The position numbers and the translations under genes are program-made. The notes beneath the pieces are model-generated. The model saw nothing but the letters and a program-made list of their open reading frames with translations. It did no database searches and was not told the origin of the DNA. A stretch of DNA of 25,534 nucleotides, from positions 1 through 25,534 of the IMG/VR virus record IMGVR_UViG_3300042429_000116. One strand, given 5' to 3'. Below, one piece after another: positions 12,221-21,006 of this stretch. Source of the stretch: a virus. Numbering within the stretch: position 1 is the stretch's first letter; the number at the start of each line of letters is the position of its first letter.

Positions 12221-13742
12221 GCGGTTACTTACACCGCAAGAAGCTACAGCTCTGTATGCCAAGCTGCCGATGATGAGTCCCAGAGAGAAGCTTGAGACGT
12301 TGGACATGCTGGACAAGTCAGAGTCGTTCAAGACTGTCAGGTTAGCGCGCACTAACATGATCGAGTTCGCCAAGTACGTCTACCCCGGATTCAAGGTGGG
12401 GCCGCACCACAGGAAGCTGGCCCGCATCTTCGATGCGGTGCTGAAGGGGGAAAAGAAAAGAGTAATCATCAACATTGCTCCTCGTATGGGCAAGTCAGAG
12501 TTCTCGTCTTATTTATTTCCTGCTTATTTTTTGGGCAACTACCCTGAGAAGAAGATCATCATGGGAACGCACACGGCGGGCCTGTCAGAAGACTTTGGAC
12601 GGCGGGTTCGTAACTTACTCGAGGATGAACAGTACCATGAGCTATTTCCTAAAACAGGCGTGGCAGATGACCAGAAGGCTGCTGGAAAATGGAGTACTAG
12701 TGCTGGGGGCCAGTATTATGCTGCTGGCGTGGGTGGCGCTCTGGCTGGGCGTGGTGCTGACCTATTTGTTATCGACGACCCTCACTCGGAACAAGACGTA
12801 AAAGCCAACAGTCGTCTAGCGTTTGACACGGCGTGGAGCTGGTTCCAAACAGGCCCGTTGCAGCGTCTGATGCCGGGCGGTGCGATTATTGTCATCATGA
12901 CCCGCTGGGGGCCGTTGGACTTGACCGGACGGCTGATCCAGTATCAGGTGAGCAACCCAGACTCCCCGCGCTGGGAGATCGTTGAACTGCCAGCCATCCT
13001 GCACGAGGACACGGACAATGAGAAGTCGCTCTGGCCGGAGCAGTGGCCGCTGGAGGCACTGAAGTCTGCCAAGTCCTCGATGGATCCCCGGTATTGGAAC
13101 GCGCAGTACATGCAGCAGCCCACATCTGACACGGCAGCGGTCATCTCTAGGAAGCAATGGCGCATCTGGCCAAAGGACGATCCTCCCCAGTGCGAGTACA
13201 TCATCCAGTCATGGGATACGGCCCATGAGACCAAGAGCACATCTGACTACAGCGCCTGTACAACGTGGGGCGTTTGGTACAACGAGGAAGAGAATGACAA
13301 GCCCCAGCTCATCTTGCTGGATGCTTTCAAGGACAGGATGCCCTTTCCTGAACTCAAACAGATTGCGTTCAAGCACTGGAAGGAATGGCAACCCGATGCG
13401 TTCATCGTGGAGAAGAAAGCCGCTGGTGGGCCACTGATCCAAGAGCTACGCAACATGGGCATCCCCGTCCAAGAATTTACACCCAGCCGTGGAAACGATA
13501 AGATGGTGCGTGTCAATGCTGTAGCCGACATGTTTGCGTCAGGCTTGGTATGGGCTCCCGACACTCGCTGGGCGCGTGAGGTAATTGAAGAGGTCGCGGC
13601 TTTCCCAGTGGGCGAGCACGATGACTTTGTGGACACAACCACGCAGGCACTCCTGCGATTCAGACAAGGCGGATTCATCCAGCTCGACACAGACGAGAAA
13701 GATGAGCCACTGTATTTCAAGCGCCGAGCGGCGTACTATTAA
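12213..13742 (+). CDS. terL: terminase large subunit, 509 aa
   Basis: The DNA-packaging motor has a complete ATPase domain: Walker A APRMGKS at 89-95, Walker B LFVIDD at 184-189, and the TRW coupling motif at 230-232. A C-terminal RNase H-like nuclease follows, with acidic residues in QSWDTA (D335), FIVEKKAAGG (E400) and HDDFVD (470-474). Its length is typical for TerL. The ATG overlaps the terS stop by 8 bp, and GGAA lies upstream. The protein sits at the portal vertex, hydrolyses ATP to pump DNA, and cuts concatemers. All motifs are intact, so it is probably functional. Confidence 0.97.
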   Translation: MSERLLTPQEATALYAKLPMMSPREKLETLDMLDKSESFKTVRLARTNMIEFAKYVYPGFKVGPHHRKLARIFDAVLKGEKKRVIINIAPRMGKSEFSSYLFPAYFLGNYPEKKIIMGTHTAGLSEDFGRRVRNLLEDEQYHELFPKTGVADDQKAAGKWSTSAGGQYYAAGVGGALAGRGADLFVIDDPHSEQDVKANSRLAFDTAWSWFQTGPLQRLMPGGAIIVIMTRWGPLDLTGRLIQYQVSNPDSPRWEIVELPAILHEDTDNEKSLWPEQWPLEALKSAKSSMDPRYWNAQYMQQPTSDTAAVISRKQWRIWPKDDPPQCEYIIQSWDTAHETKSTSDYSACTTWGVWYNEEENDKPQLILLDAFKDRMPFPELKQIAFKHWKEWQPDAFIVEKKAAGGPLIQELRNMGIPVQEFTPSRGNDKMVRVNAVADMFASGLVWAPDTRWAREVIEEVAAFPVGEHDDFVDTTTQALLRFRQGGFIQLDTDEKDEPLYFKRRAAYY

Positions 13743-13751
13743 AGGCACAAA

Positions 13752-16259
13752 ATGGCAACAAACATCGACAAGGCCCTGTACCAGAACCCCGTGGGGATCG
13801 ACGACGCAGCTCTTAACGAGGAGGCTATCGAGATTGAGATCATTGATCCCGAGCAGGTAAACATCCACGCAGGCGACCTTGACATCAGCATCATCCCCGG
13901 TGAAGACGAGGATGAGTTTGACATGAACTTGGCCGAGGACATGGACGAGGGTGAACTCCAGACACTGGCTGGCGACTTGGACGGTGATATTGAGAACGAC
14001 AAGAACTCCCGCAAGGACTGGGAGAAAGCCTACGTCGAGGGTATCAAGCTGTTGGGCCTCCAGTACGAGGAGCGCACAGAGCCTTGGAACGGAGCCTGTG
14101 GCGTGTTCCACCCTATGATTACCGAGGCCGTGGTGCGCTTCCAGTCTGAGGCGATCATGGAGGCGTTTCCAGCCCAAGGGCCGGTGCGTACAAAAATCTT
14201 GGGTAAGCAGACCCCTGAGAAGCAGTCAGCGTCTTTGCGGGTTGAGAACGACTTGAACTACGAGCTGACAGAAGTCATGCGCGAGTTCCGCCCCGAGCAT
14301 GAGCGCATGCTGTGGAGCTTGCCAGCTACCGGTTCAGCGTTCAAGAAGGTGTACTTCGACCCGAGCTTGGACAGACAAGTGTCGATGTTCATCCCAGCAG
14401 AAGACATCATCCTGCCCTACGGCGCGACAGACTTGGACACCTGCTACCGCGTGACCCACGTCATGCGTAAGACCAAGAACGAGATTGTCAAGTTGCAGCA
14501 AGCGGGCTTTTACCGCGACATCGAGCTGCCAGACACCGACAAGACGCAGACAAACATCCAGAAGGCCAAGGACAAAGAGACCGGCTTCAGTGACATGAAC
14601 GACGACCGGTACACACTGTATGAGTGCCACGCCGACTTAAACCTGCCCGGATACGAAGACAAAGACGATGACGACGAAGAAACCGGCATTGCGTTGCCAT
14701 ACGTAGTTACCCTGATTAAAGGTACAAACGAGATTCTGGCCATTCGCCGCAACTGGAAAGAAGACGACGTCCTGCGCCTCAAGCGTCAGCACTTTGTGCA
14801 CTACCAGTACATCCCCGGCTTCGGAGCCTATGGCTTTGGTCTCTTCCACCTGATCGGTGGATACGCCAAGTCGGCCACCAGCATCATCCGCCAGTTGGTT
14901 GATGCGGGAACATTGTCAAACCTGCCCGGTGGCCTGAAGTCCCGTGGCCTGCGCATCAAGGGAGACGACACACCCATCGCCCCCGGCGAGTGGCGAGATG
15001 CAGACGTAGGCTCTGGCAACATCCGCGACAGCATCCTGCCCCTGCCATATAAAGAGCCGTCAATGGTTCTGTCTGGCCTGCTGGACAAGATCGTGGACGA
15101 AGGCCGTCGCTTTGCAGCAACAGCCGATATGAAGGTCAGCGACATGTCTGCGCAGGCTCCGGTGGGCACAACACTGGCCCTGCTCGAGCGCCAGCTCAAG
15201 ATCATGTCTGCCGTGCAAGCCCGCATGCACTACAGCTTCAAGCAGGAGTTGAACCTGCTGGCCGACATCATCAAGGACTACACAGACCCTGACTACGATT
15301 ACGACCCAGACAGCGATGCCCCACGCAAAGCCAAACGGGAAGACTACGCACACATCGACATCATCCCTGTGAGCGACCCCAACGCGGCCACCATGAGCCA
15401 ACGCGTTGTCCAGTACCAAGCCGTGATCCAGATGGCGCAGATGGCTCCGGAGATTTACGACCTGCCCAAACTACACCGTGGGATGCTCGAGGTGCTGGGT
15501 ATCAAGGATGCCGACAAGCTCGTGCCCCTGCCTGACGACCAGAAGCCCCGCGACCCAGTGGCCGAGAACATGGCAGTGCTCAAAGGCGAGCCGGTCAAAG
15601 CGTTCTTCTACCAAGACCACGAGTCACACATCAAGGTGCACATGAGCGCCATGCAAGACCCCATCGTGATGCAGTTGATCGGCCAAAACCCCAAGGCTCC
15701 GATGATTCAGGCAGCCATGATGGCCCACGTTGCTGAGCACGTTGGCTACGCGTACAAGCTGAAGATCGAGCAACAGTTGGGTATGCCCCTGCCTCCCGAA
15801 GACGAGAAGATGCCACCTGAGATCGAGATTCAGTTGTCGGCCATGATGGCCCAAGCTGCACAGCAGGTTCTTCAACAGAGCCAAGCGCAAGCGGCTCAAC
15901 AGCAAGCGCAGCAGCAACAGCAAGACCCGATGGTTCAGATGCAGCAGCAAGAGTTGCAGCTCAAGCAACAAGAGTTGCAGCTTCGTCAGCAAGAAGTCCA
16001 AGGCAAATTGCAACTTGAGCAACAACGCTTGCAGATGGACGGCATGGCCAAGATGGAACAAGCAAAACAAGCCGACAAGAAGATGCAGCTTGATGCGTTG
16101 GCCAAAGCAGGTCAACTCAAGAACGACAAAGCTCGCCAAGAGTTTGAGAACAAGAAGTTGCAAGTGGATGCCCTGAACAAAGCAGGTCAACACAAGATGC
16201 AAAAAGCCCAGCTTGCAAACCAAGCTGCACAAAACCCAAAGGAGACGCCTAAACAATGA
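13752..16259 (+). CDS. portal protein, 835 aa, with long Gln-rich C-terminus
   Basis: Its position right after terL, its large size, and the segment around FGAYGFGLFHLIGGYAKSAT (residues about 357-376) support portal identity. The residues before this, EPWNGACGVFHPMITEAVVR, are also typical of portals from uncultured aquatic phages. The N-terminal 80 residues are very acidic. The last about 140 residues are a Gln/Lys/Ala-rich coiled coil with near-repeats (LDALAKAGQLK, VDALNKAGQHK), longer than in many portals. The portal ring is the entry pore for DNA and the docking site for terminase and tail. AAAGG precedes the ATG by 6 nt. Confidence 0.88.
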   Translation: MATNIDKALYQNPVGIDDAALNEEAIEIEIIDPEQVNIHAGDLDISIIPGEDEDEFDMNLAEDMDEGELQTLAGDLDGDIENDKNSRKDWEKAYVEGIKLLGLQYEERTEPWNGACGVFHPMITEAVVRFQSEAIMEAFPAQGPVRTKILGKQTPEKQSASLRVENDLNYELTEVMREFRPEHERMLWSLPATGSAFKKVYFDPSLDRQVSMFIPAEDIILPYGATDLDTCYRVTHVMRKTKNEIVKLQQAGFYRDIELPDTDKTQTNIQKAKDKETGFSDMNDDRYTLYECHADLNLPGYEDKDDDDEETGIALPYVVTLIKGTNEILAIRRNWKEDDVLRLKRQHFVHYQYIPGFGAYGFGLFHLIGGYAKSATSIIRQLVDAGTLSNLPGGLKSRGLRIKGDDTPIAPGEWRDADVGSGNIRDSILPLPYKEPSMVLSGLLDKIVDEGRRFAATADMKVSDMSAQAPVGTTLALLERQLKIMSAVQARMHYSFKQELNLLADIIKDYTDPDYDYDPDSDAPRKAKREDYAHIDIIPVSDPNAATMSQRVVQYQAVIQMAQMAPEIYDLPKLHRGMLEVLGIKDADKLVPLPDDQKPRDPVAENMAVLKGEPVKAFFYQDHESHIKVHMSAMQDPIVMQLIGQNPKAPMIQAAMMAHVAEHVGYAYKLKIEQQLGMPLPPEDEKMPPEIEIQLSAMMAQAAQQVLQQSQAQAAQQQAQQQQQDPMVQMQQQELQLKQQELQLRQQEVQGKLQLEQQRLQMDGMAKMEQAKQADKKMQLDALAKAGQLKNDKARQEFENKKLQVDALNKAGQHKMQKAQLANQAAQNPKETPKQ

Positions 16260-16450
16260 TTTCAGAATTCGCACGCGTATTGCGCGAACAAATACGCACC
16301 GACATGAACAACTACGCCGATGACTTGGCTGGTGGGATGTGTCGCAACTTTGACGAGTACCAAAAACTTTGCGGAGTCATTCAGGGTCTGGCCACCGCAG
16401 AGCGCTATCTAATCGACCTTGCTGAGAAAGTGGAAAAAGCAAATGAGTGA
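16256..16450 (+). CDS. small helical protein, 64 aa, downstream of portal
   Basis: It starts in an ATGA overlap with the portal stop, so translation is coupled. The protein MISEFARVLREQIRTDMNNY is helical, with a single cysteine pair region (GGMCRNFDEYQKLCGVIQG) and a C-terminal LIDLAEKVEKAN helix. Small coiled proteins at this position are common in phages with this gene order, and their role in assembly is unknown. Its stop overlaps the GroES-like start by 8 bp. Confidence 0.7.
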   Translation: MISEFARVLREQIRTDMNNYADDLAGGMCRNFDEYQKLCGVIQGLATAERYLIDLAEKVEKANE

Positions 16451-16880
16451 ACTCGTTCTAGAACCGGGGCAGTTCGCCCTGCCTGAAGCCATCCAACCCA
16501 TCGACGCTCCCGAGCAAGATGCAGACGATGTAACCAAAGCCACGATGCTGCCAGCCCCTACGGGTTGGAAGTTGTTGTGTGCTGTACCAGAGGTCGATGA
16601 AAAGATCGCTGGCACAAGTCTCGATTTGGTTCGAGATGCCACAACCATGCGACAAGAAGAAAGCGCCACAACCGTTTTGTTCGTGTTGAAGGTAGGCCCA
16701 GACGCGTACAAAGACCAGACCAAGTTCCCCGGTGGCCCGTGGTGCAAGGAAGGCGACTTCGTGCTCGTGCGTACATATTCCGGTACGCGCTTCAAGATTT
16801 TCGGAAAAGAGTTTCGACTGATTAACGACGATCAGATTGACGCTGTTGTGCAAGACCCTCGCGGCTTGACCCGCGCATAA
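16443..16880 (+). CDS. GroES-like co-chaperonin, 145 aa
   Basis: Residues about 36-137 follow the Cpn10 fold order: PTGWKLLCAVPEV is the opening beta strand, residues 52-76 the mobile-loop region, and VLFVLKVGPDAY the middle strand. FPGGPWCKEGDFVLVR matches the GroES 'VKVGDxVLF' region and INDDQIDAVV the last strand. A disordered acidic N-terminus of about 35 residues is added. In phages, GroES-like proteins such as T4 gp31 replace host GroES to enlarge the GroEL cage for capsid folding. Its position between portal and scaffold supports that. No GroEL is encoded here, so host GroEL would be used. The start at 16443 avoids a long overlap but has a weak ribosome site. Confidence 0.85.
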   Translation: MSELVLEPGQFALPEAIQPIDAPEQDADDVTKATMLPAPTGWKLLCAVPEVDEKIAGTSLDLVRDATTMRQEESATTVLFVLKVGPDAYKDQTKFPGGPWCKEGDFVLVRTYSGTRFKIFGKEFRLINDDQIDAVVQDPRGLTRA

Positions 16881-16889
16881 GGAGTAGGA

Positions 16890-17840
16890 ATGGCTGAACC
16901 ATATAAGTTCCCCGACGAAACCGAAGTTAATGTCAATGGCAAAGATGTCAATGTGACAGAACAAGAGGATGACGTTGAAATTGAAGTCATCGACGATACC
17001 CCCGTCCAAGACCGTGGTCGTAGACCATTGGACAGAGAGGTTGAAGACCCAACCGACGATGAGATCGAAACCTACACCAGAGGTGCGCAGGATCGAATCA
17101 AGGAGTTGACCCATGCCCGTCACGACGAGCGTCGGGCTAAAGAGTCCTTGGCTCGTGAGAAGCAAGAGCTGGAGCGTCTTGCACAGCAAGTGTTAGAGGA
17201 AAACCAACGCCTCAAACAATACGTCAATACAGGGACAGCGCAGTACACCCAGATGGCTCAGACCGCAGCAGGTGCGGAGTTGGAGAAAGCTCGGCGGGAG
17301 TACAAGGCTGCACAGGAAGCGTTTGACACGGACGCTATTCTGGCCGCGCAAGAAGCGTTGCTGGAAGCAAAGATGAAAGTGGAGCAAACAAAAAATTTCC
17401 GACCACCCCCTTTACAAACGCAAGAAGTTGATGTACAACCCCGTTACCAAGAACCCCAACAGGTTCGAGCCGACGAAAAAACCTTGCGCTGGCAAGCCAA
17501 AAACCAGTGGTTCGGCTCAAACGGGTTTGAAGAAGTTACCAGCTTTGCACTAGGGCTGCATCAAAAACTAGTCAACTCAGGAGTCGATCCTCGCACCGAT
17601 GAGTACTTCGAGCAGATTGATGCTCGCGTGAAGTCAACGTTCCCCGAAATGTTCGGTGGTTCGGAAGACAGGCCAAGGAACGGCAATGCTCCAAGAAAGC
17701 CTGCGGCAGTGGCAGCGCCAGCGACACGTTCGTCTGGAGCTAAAAAGATCCAATTAACTCAGACTCAGATAGCTCTGGCTAAGAAATTTGGATTAACCCC
17801 GCAGCAGTATGCTGCTCAAGTAGCAAAATTGGAGAATTGA
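16890..17840 (+). CDS. capsid scaffold protein (probable), 316 aa
   Basis: The protein is acidic at the N-terminus, then a long coiled coil (about 60-175) rich in Glu, Lys, Gln and Ala with few hydrophobic folds, such as REKQELERLAQQVLEENQRL. The C-terminus is basic and helical (QTQIALAKKFGLTPQQYAAQ), the usual site where scaffolds bind the capsid shell. It lies two genes before the major capsid region, as scaffolds do. AAGGAG precedes the ATG. There is no protease motif, so scaffold removal may not involve self-cleavage. Confidence 0.8.
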   Translation: MAEPYKFPDETEVNVNGKDVNVTEQEDDVEIEVIDDTPVQDRGRRPLDREVEDPTDDEIETYTRGAQDRIKELTHARHDERRAKESLAREKQELERLAQQVLEENQRLKQYVNTGTAQYTQMAQTAAGAELEKARREYKAAQEAFDTDAILAAQEALLEAKMKVEQTKNFRPPPLQTQEVDVQPRYQEPQQVRADEKTLRWQAKNQWFGSNGFEEVTSFALGLHQKLVNSGVDPRTDEYFEQIDARVKSTFPEMFGGSEDRPRNGNAPRKPAAVAAPATRSSGAKKIQLTQTQIALAKKFGLTPQQYAAQVAKLEN

Positions 17841-17841
17841 A

Positions 17842-18294
17842 ATGGCTGAAAACCGTACCCCTCGTGACAACGTCTCACGCGATAAGCAAGCTCGTGCTGT
17901 ATACGTACCGCCGACTGCACTGCCCGATCCGACACCTGAACCCGGATATGTCTACCGTTGGGTAGCCACACATGTCTTGGGTCAGCACGAACCAACCAAC
18001 GTGTCACGTAAGTTTCGCGATGGCTGGGAGCCGGTGAAAGCAGCAGACCATCCTGAGTTGATGATTACTGGTAGTGAAAAGACAGGAAACGTCGAAATTG
18101 GTGGACTCATGCTTTGCAAGATGTCTGCCGAAAAAGCGCGTTCTCGGGACGACTACTACGACCAGCAAGCTCAGAACCAGATGGAATCAGTGGATAACCA
18201 CTTCATGCGAAACAATGATTCGCGTATGCCTTTGTTTGCTGACCGCAAGTCAACAACCAGTCGCGGCGCGGGTTTTGGTTCAGGTTCAAAGTAA
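17842..18294 (+). CDS. conserved head-region protein, 150 aa
   Basis: The protein starts MAENRTPRDNVSRDKQARA, followed by YVPPTALPDPTPEPGYVYRW near residues 21-40. It has a middle segment (KFRDGWEPVKAADHPELM) and a Ser/Gly-rich C-terminus. Proteins with this 'PEPGYVYRWV ... GWEPV' order are common near capsid genes in uncultured aquatic phages, and I know no assigned function. It may be a structural or assembly component. GGAG lies 7 nt before the ATG, at the end of the scaffold gene. Confidence 0.7.
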   Translation: MAENRTPRDNVSRDKQARAVYVPPTALPDPTPEPGYVYRWVATHVLGQHEPTNVSRKFRDGWEPVKAADHPELMITGSEKTGNVEIGGLMLCKMSAEKARSRDDYYDQQAQNQMESVDNHFMRNNDSRMPLFADRKSTTSRGAGFGSGSK

Positions 18295-18309
18295 ACAAGG
18301 AGTCTCTAA

Positions 18310-18912
18310 ATGGCATCTACAGCTACCCCCTACGGGCTAATCCCCGTAAATCGTAATGACGGCATGCCCTATGCTGGCGCTACGAGTCAGTTCTTGATTG
18401 ACCCCGCTGGTGAAGGCACAAACCTGTTTTACGGGCAAGTCGTCATCATTGGCGCTGATGGTTACATCGCTTTGTCTACCGCTACTGGCGCAGACTTAAC
18501 TACCAACAACCTCGGTGGCAACAACTTGGGTGCTTGGGGTGTGTTCGTTGGTTGCTCCTACGTTAACGCGCAGGGCCAAGTAATCTACGGTCAATACTAC
18601 CCATCTGGCACAACTGGTGTGGTGACTGCATACGTTATCACCGACCCCAATGTGACTTTCCAAGCACAATTGGACGGCGTTGCTGACCAGTCAGACCTCG
18701 GTGCAAACACTTTCTTTGCTGCTGTGCAGTCCACTTCTACAGGTAATACCCGTACAGGTAACTCAACCAGCGCATTGGAGTCTACCACTCAAACCGCCGC
18801 TGCCGCGTTCAAGATCATTGGTTTTGCTTCCCCAATTACCGATGCCTTCCCAGACGTGTTGGTTAAGTTCAACCCCGGCGCACACGCCTACACCAACGCC
18901 GTTGGCATCTAA
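18310..18912 (+). CDS. capsid-associated/decoration-like protein, 200 aa
   Basis: A small, Gly/Thr/Ala-rich, beta-predicted protein begins MASTATPYGLIPVNRNDGMP. It has no charged coiled segment. Its location immediately before the major capsid gene, its size, and its composition resemble head decoration or cement proteins, but no diagnostic motif confirms this. It has a strong AAGGAG site (7-9 nt) and codon use like the capsid gene. Virion incorporation is the likely role. Confidence 0.65.
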   Translation: MASTATPYGLIPVNRNDGMPYAGATSQFLIDPAGEGTNLFYGQVVIIGADGYIALSTATGADLTTNNLGGNNLGAWGVFVGCSYVNAQGQVIYGQYYPSGTTGVVTAYVITDPNVTFQAQLDGVADQSDLGANTFFAAVQSTSTGNTRTGNSTSALESTTQTAAAAFKIIGFASPITDAFPDVLVKFNPGAHAYTNAVGI

Positions 18913-18923
18913 GGAGCACATAA

Positions 18924-19853
18924 ATGGCTATTTCACGCGCACAACTACTCAAAGAACTGCTCCCCGGCCTGAACGCTTTGTTCGGCATGGAATATGCACG
19001 TTACGGCGAACAGCACAAAGAGATCTACGAAACAGAGAAATCTGAGCGTAGCTTTGAAGAAGAAACCAAGTTGGCTGGCTTCGGTGCAGCACCTGTCAAG
19101 AACGAAGGCTCTGCCATCGCTTACGACAATGCGCAAGAAGCATTCACCGCCCGCTACAACCACGAAACCATTGCTTTGGGTTTCTCAATCACTGAAGAAG
19201 CGGTTGAAGATAACTTGTACGACAGCTTGTCTGCTCGCTACACCAAAGCCTTGGCCCGTGCAATGGCCTTCACCAAACAAGTTAAGTCCGCTTCCGTCAT
19301 CAACAACGGTTTTAACGGTTCTTACTTGGGCGGTGACGGTGTCACATTGTTCGGTAACAACAGCTCCAGCACTCGTGTTGGCCACCCACTGGTTAACGGT
19401 GGTGTGAACTTCAACAGCCCCTCCGTTGGTGTGGACTTGAACGAAACCTCTTTGGAAAATGCCGTGATTCAAATCGCAGCATGGACTGATGAGCGTGGTC
19501 TGTTGATTGCCGCCAAGCCTCGCAAGATGGTTATTCCTCCTTCACTGATGTTCGTTGCCAAGCGTTTGCTTGACACTGAACTGCGCGTCTCTACTGCTGA
19601 CAACGACATCAACGCGTTGAAGCAAATGGGCGTAGTGCCAGAAGGCTATACCGTCAACAACTTCTTGACCGATACAAACGGCTGGTATTTGATTACCGAC
19701 GTTCCAAACGGCATGAAGCATTTCGAGCGTATGCCTTTGGCTAACTCGATGGACGGCGACTTTGATACCGGCAACGTCCGTTACAAAGCTCGTGAGCGTT
19801 ACAGCTTCGGCTGGTCTGATCCTCTCGGTATGTGGGGTTCAGCAGGCGCGTAA
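18924..19853 (+). CDS. major capsid protein, 309 aa
   Basis: The order scaffold, decoration-like protein, then this gene, followed by a strong terminator, indicates the major shell protein. The sequence is typical of HK97-fold major capsid proteins: an N-arm with MEYARYGEQHKEIYETEKSE, the E-loop region around EEETKLAGFGAAPVKNEGSA, and a P-domain with SITEEAVEDNLYDS and ARYTKALARAMAFTKQVKSA. The C-terminal part holds KPRKMVIPPSLMFVAKRLLD and the ending FGWSDPLGMWGS. AAGGAG lies upstream. No N-terminal pro-domain is obvious. Confidence 0.9.
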   Translation: MAISRAQLLKELLPGLNALFGMEYARYGEQHKEIYETEKSERSFEEETKLAGFGAAPVKNEGSAIAYDNAQEAFTARYNHETIALGFSITEEAVEDNLYDSLSARYTKALARAMAFTKQVKSASVINNGFNGSYLGGDGVTLFGNNSSSTRVGHPLVNGGVNFNSPSVGVDLNETSLENAVIQIAAWTDERGLLIAAKPRKMVIPPSLMFVAKRLLDTELRVSTADNDINALKQMGVVPEGYTVNNFLTDTNGWYLITDVPNGMKHFERMPLANSMDGDFDTGNVRYKARERYSFGWSDPLGMWGSAGA

Positions 19854-19865
19854 GCGACTTGAGGG

Positions 19866-19891
19866 AAGGGGGCTAGCGCCCCCTTTTCTTT
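19866..19891 (+). terminator. strong intrinsic terminator after the major capsid gene
   Basis: GGGGGC and GCCCCC (19868-19873 and 19878-19883) pair around TAGC and are followed by TTTTCTTTT. It begins 13 bp after the capsid stop. Confidence 0.9.
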
Positions 19892-19992
19892 TGCTGTATA
19901 TTCAAACCATTCCGGGGTTTTCCGGTGTATCTGACAGTCCCGGCTGACGACATGCAGACAGATACGCCCCACTTGCATGTAAGGAAAAAATC
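19892..19992 (+). promoter_or_regulatory. leader region of the second late block
   Basis: The 101 nt between the terminator and the next gene contain TATATT near 19897, a CCGG..CCGG hairpin near 19912-19926, and a GTATCTG/CAGATAC inverted repeat (19926-19933 and 19958-19970). An AAGGA site precedes the ATG. A promoter here is likely from context, but no clear -35/-10 pair stands out. Confidence 0.4.
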
Positions 19993-20571
19993 ATGGCAAA
20001 TACCACGTTCTCCGGCCCAGTCATATCACAAAATGGCTTTATCTCCGGAACAGCTTCCAGCCCCGTCGTTGAGACTACTGCGGGCAATATCTCCGAGTCA
20101 TACGCCACCACTTCAGCTACCACTGGCGATACACGCCTGTCGTACAACCGCTTGGAATTTACTTCCACCGGTTCTGGCGAAACCATTCGCGCATTGACAC
20201 GAGTCACAGGCGCTGATGCAGCTACTGGCGGTACTGTCAACGGTGCACACGTTAGCTTGAGCATCAACGGTTCCGGCACTATTTCTGGTGCGGGTAACGC
20301 TCTTCGCGCTACTTTGGGTGGTACATCCACAAACCCCGGCGGCACAATTGCAGCTATCCAAGCTGATTCTGACTTTGCTTCTGGCGGTACTTGGACAAAT
20401 GCTTCGTTCATCCGCTTTACAAACAGCGGTACAGGCACTGTTGCAAACTTGTTCAATGTGCCATCAGGCATGGTCACGGCCAACACCCAAGGCGCAGCTA
20501 CAAACTCGTTGAAGATTGTGGACAGCGCAGGTACTGCGTACTACATCATGTTGACTACGACCAACTCATAA
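19993..20571 (+). CDS. beta-rich virion-like protein, 192 aa
   Basis: The protein MANTTFSGPVISQNGFISG is very rich in Gly, Thr, Ser and Ala, with few charged residues. It has alternating short strands such as NRLEFTSTGSGETIRAL and TGGTVNGAHVSLSINGSG. This composition fits a surface fibre or decoration protein of the head or tail. It is the first gene of the block after the capsid terminator, and its stop overlaps the next start by one base (TAATG). The family looks familiar from uncultured phages, but no function is known to me. Confidence 0.6.
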   Translation: MANTTFSGPVISQNGFISGTASSPVVETTAGNISESYATTSATTGDTRLSYNRLEFTSTGSGETIRALTRVTGADAATGGTVNGAHVSLSINGSGTISGAGNALRATLGGTSTNPGGTIAAIQADSDFASGGTWTNASFIRFTNSGTGTVANLFNVPSGMVTANTQGAATNSLKIVDSAGTAYYIMLTTTNS

Positions 20572-20741
20572 TGCAGATTACCAAGGAATTTCTGGAAGCA
20601 GAAATTGCTGATTTGAGAAAAGAGGCAGGGAGGGCGGAAGCCTTCCTCCTCAAAGCTCAGGGCACAATTGAGGCGTACCAGATGCTCATAAACAGGCTAG
20701 AAGCGCCAGAACCGGAGCAACAAAATGACGATGCAATATGA
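20571..20741 (+). CDS. 56-aa coiled-coil protein
   Basis: It starts at the A of the previous stop (TAATG), giving coupled re-initiation. The sequence MQITKEFLEAEIADLRKEAG is an amphipathic helix followed by AQGTIEAYQMLINRLEAPEP, together a short coiled coil with an acidic tail. It overlaps the next gene by 17 bp. Proteins of this size and form are frequent after virion genes, and a role as a small chaperone or adaptor is a guess. Confidence 0.65.
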   Translation: MQITKEFLEAEIADLRKEAGRAEAFLLKAQGTIEAYQMLINRLEAPEPEQQNDDAI

Positions 20742-21006
20742 CGTTAAGGCGGCGCATACAGAAGCCACAGGCACAATGGTGTCTGGGCGCAACCGCCTTA
20801 AAGGATACCAGTGTATTTCTGGCGGTACAGCTGGAGATATTATTTTCCGTGACGGCGGTGCTTCGGGTACTATCCGGTTGCAGTTTAATATTGGAACTGG
20901 TACACAACCAATCGGGTTGCCAATCCCCGGCGAAGGTATTTTGTTCACAACAGATATCCATGTGACATTGCCCGCAACCGCAAAAGCGACTATTTTCTAT
21001 GGCTAA
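20725..21006 (+). CDS. small beta-rich protein, 93 aa
   Basis: The protein starts MTMQYDVKAAHTEATGTMV and continues with Gly-rich beta strands (GGTAGDIIFRDGGASGTIRL, IPGEGILFTTDIHVTLP). There are no motifs beyond this. GGAG is 7 nt before the ATG. The pattern resembles small virion decoration or receptor-binding components, but evidence is limited to composition and place. The stop overlaps the next start by 8 bp. Confidence 0.65.
   Translation: MTMQYDVKAAHTEATGTMVSGRNRLKGYQCISGGTAGDIIFRDGGASGTIRLQFNIGTGTQPIGLPIPGEGILFTTDIHVTLPATAKATIFYG

Noticed and set aside
13539-14177. 212-aa minus-strand frame
   Set aside because: Antisense to the end of terL and start of portal, which have clear motifs.
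15624-16274. 216-aa minus-strand frame rich in Leu antisense to the portal
   Set aside because: A Gln-rich coding strand (CAG/CAA) produces Leu-rich antisense frames; it is opposite a conserved gene.
19902-20486. 194-aa minus-strand frame
   Set aside because: Antisense to the virion-like gene at 19993-20571 and across the leader; no ribosome site or motif.
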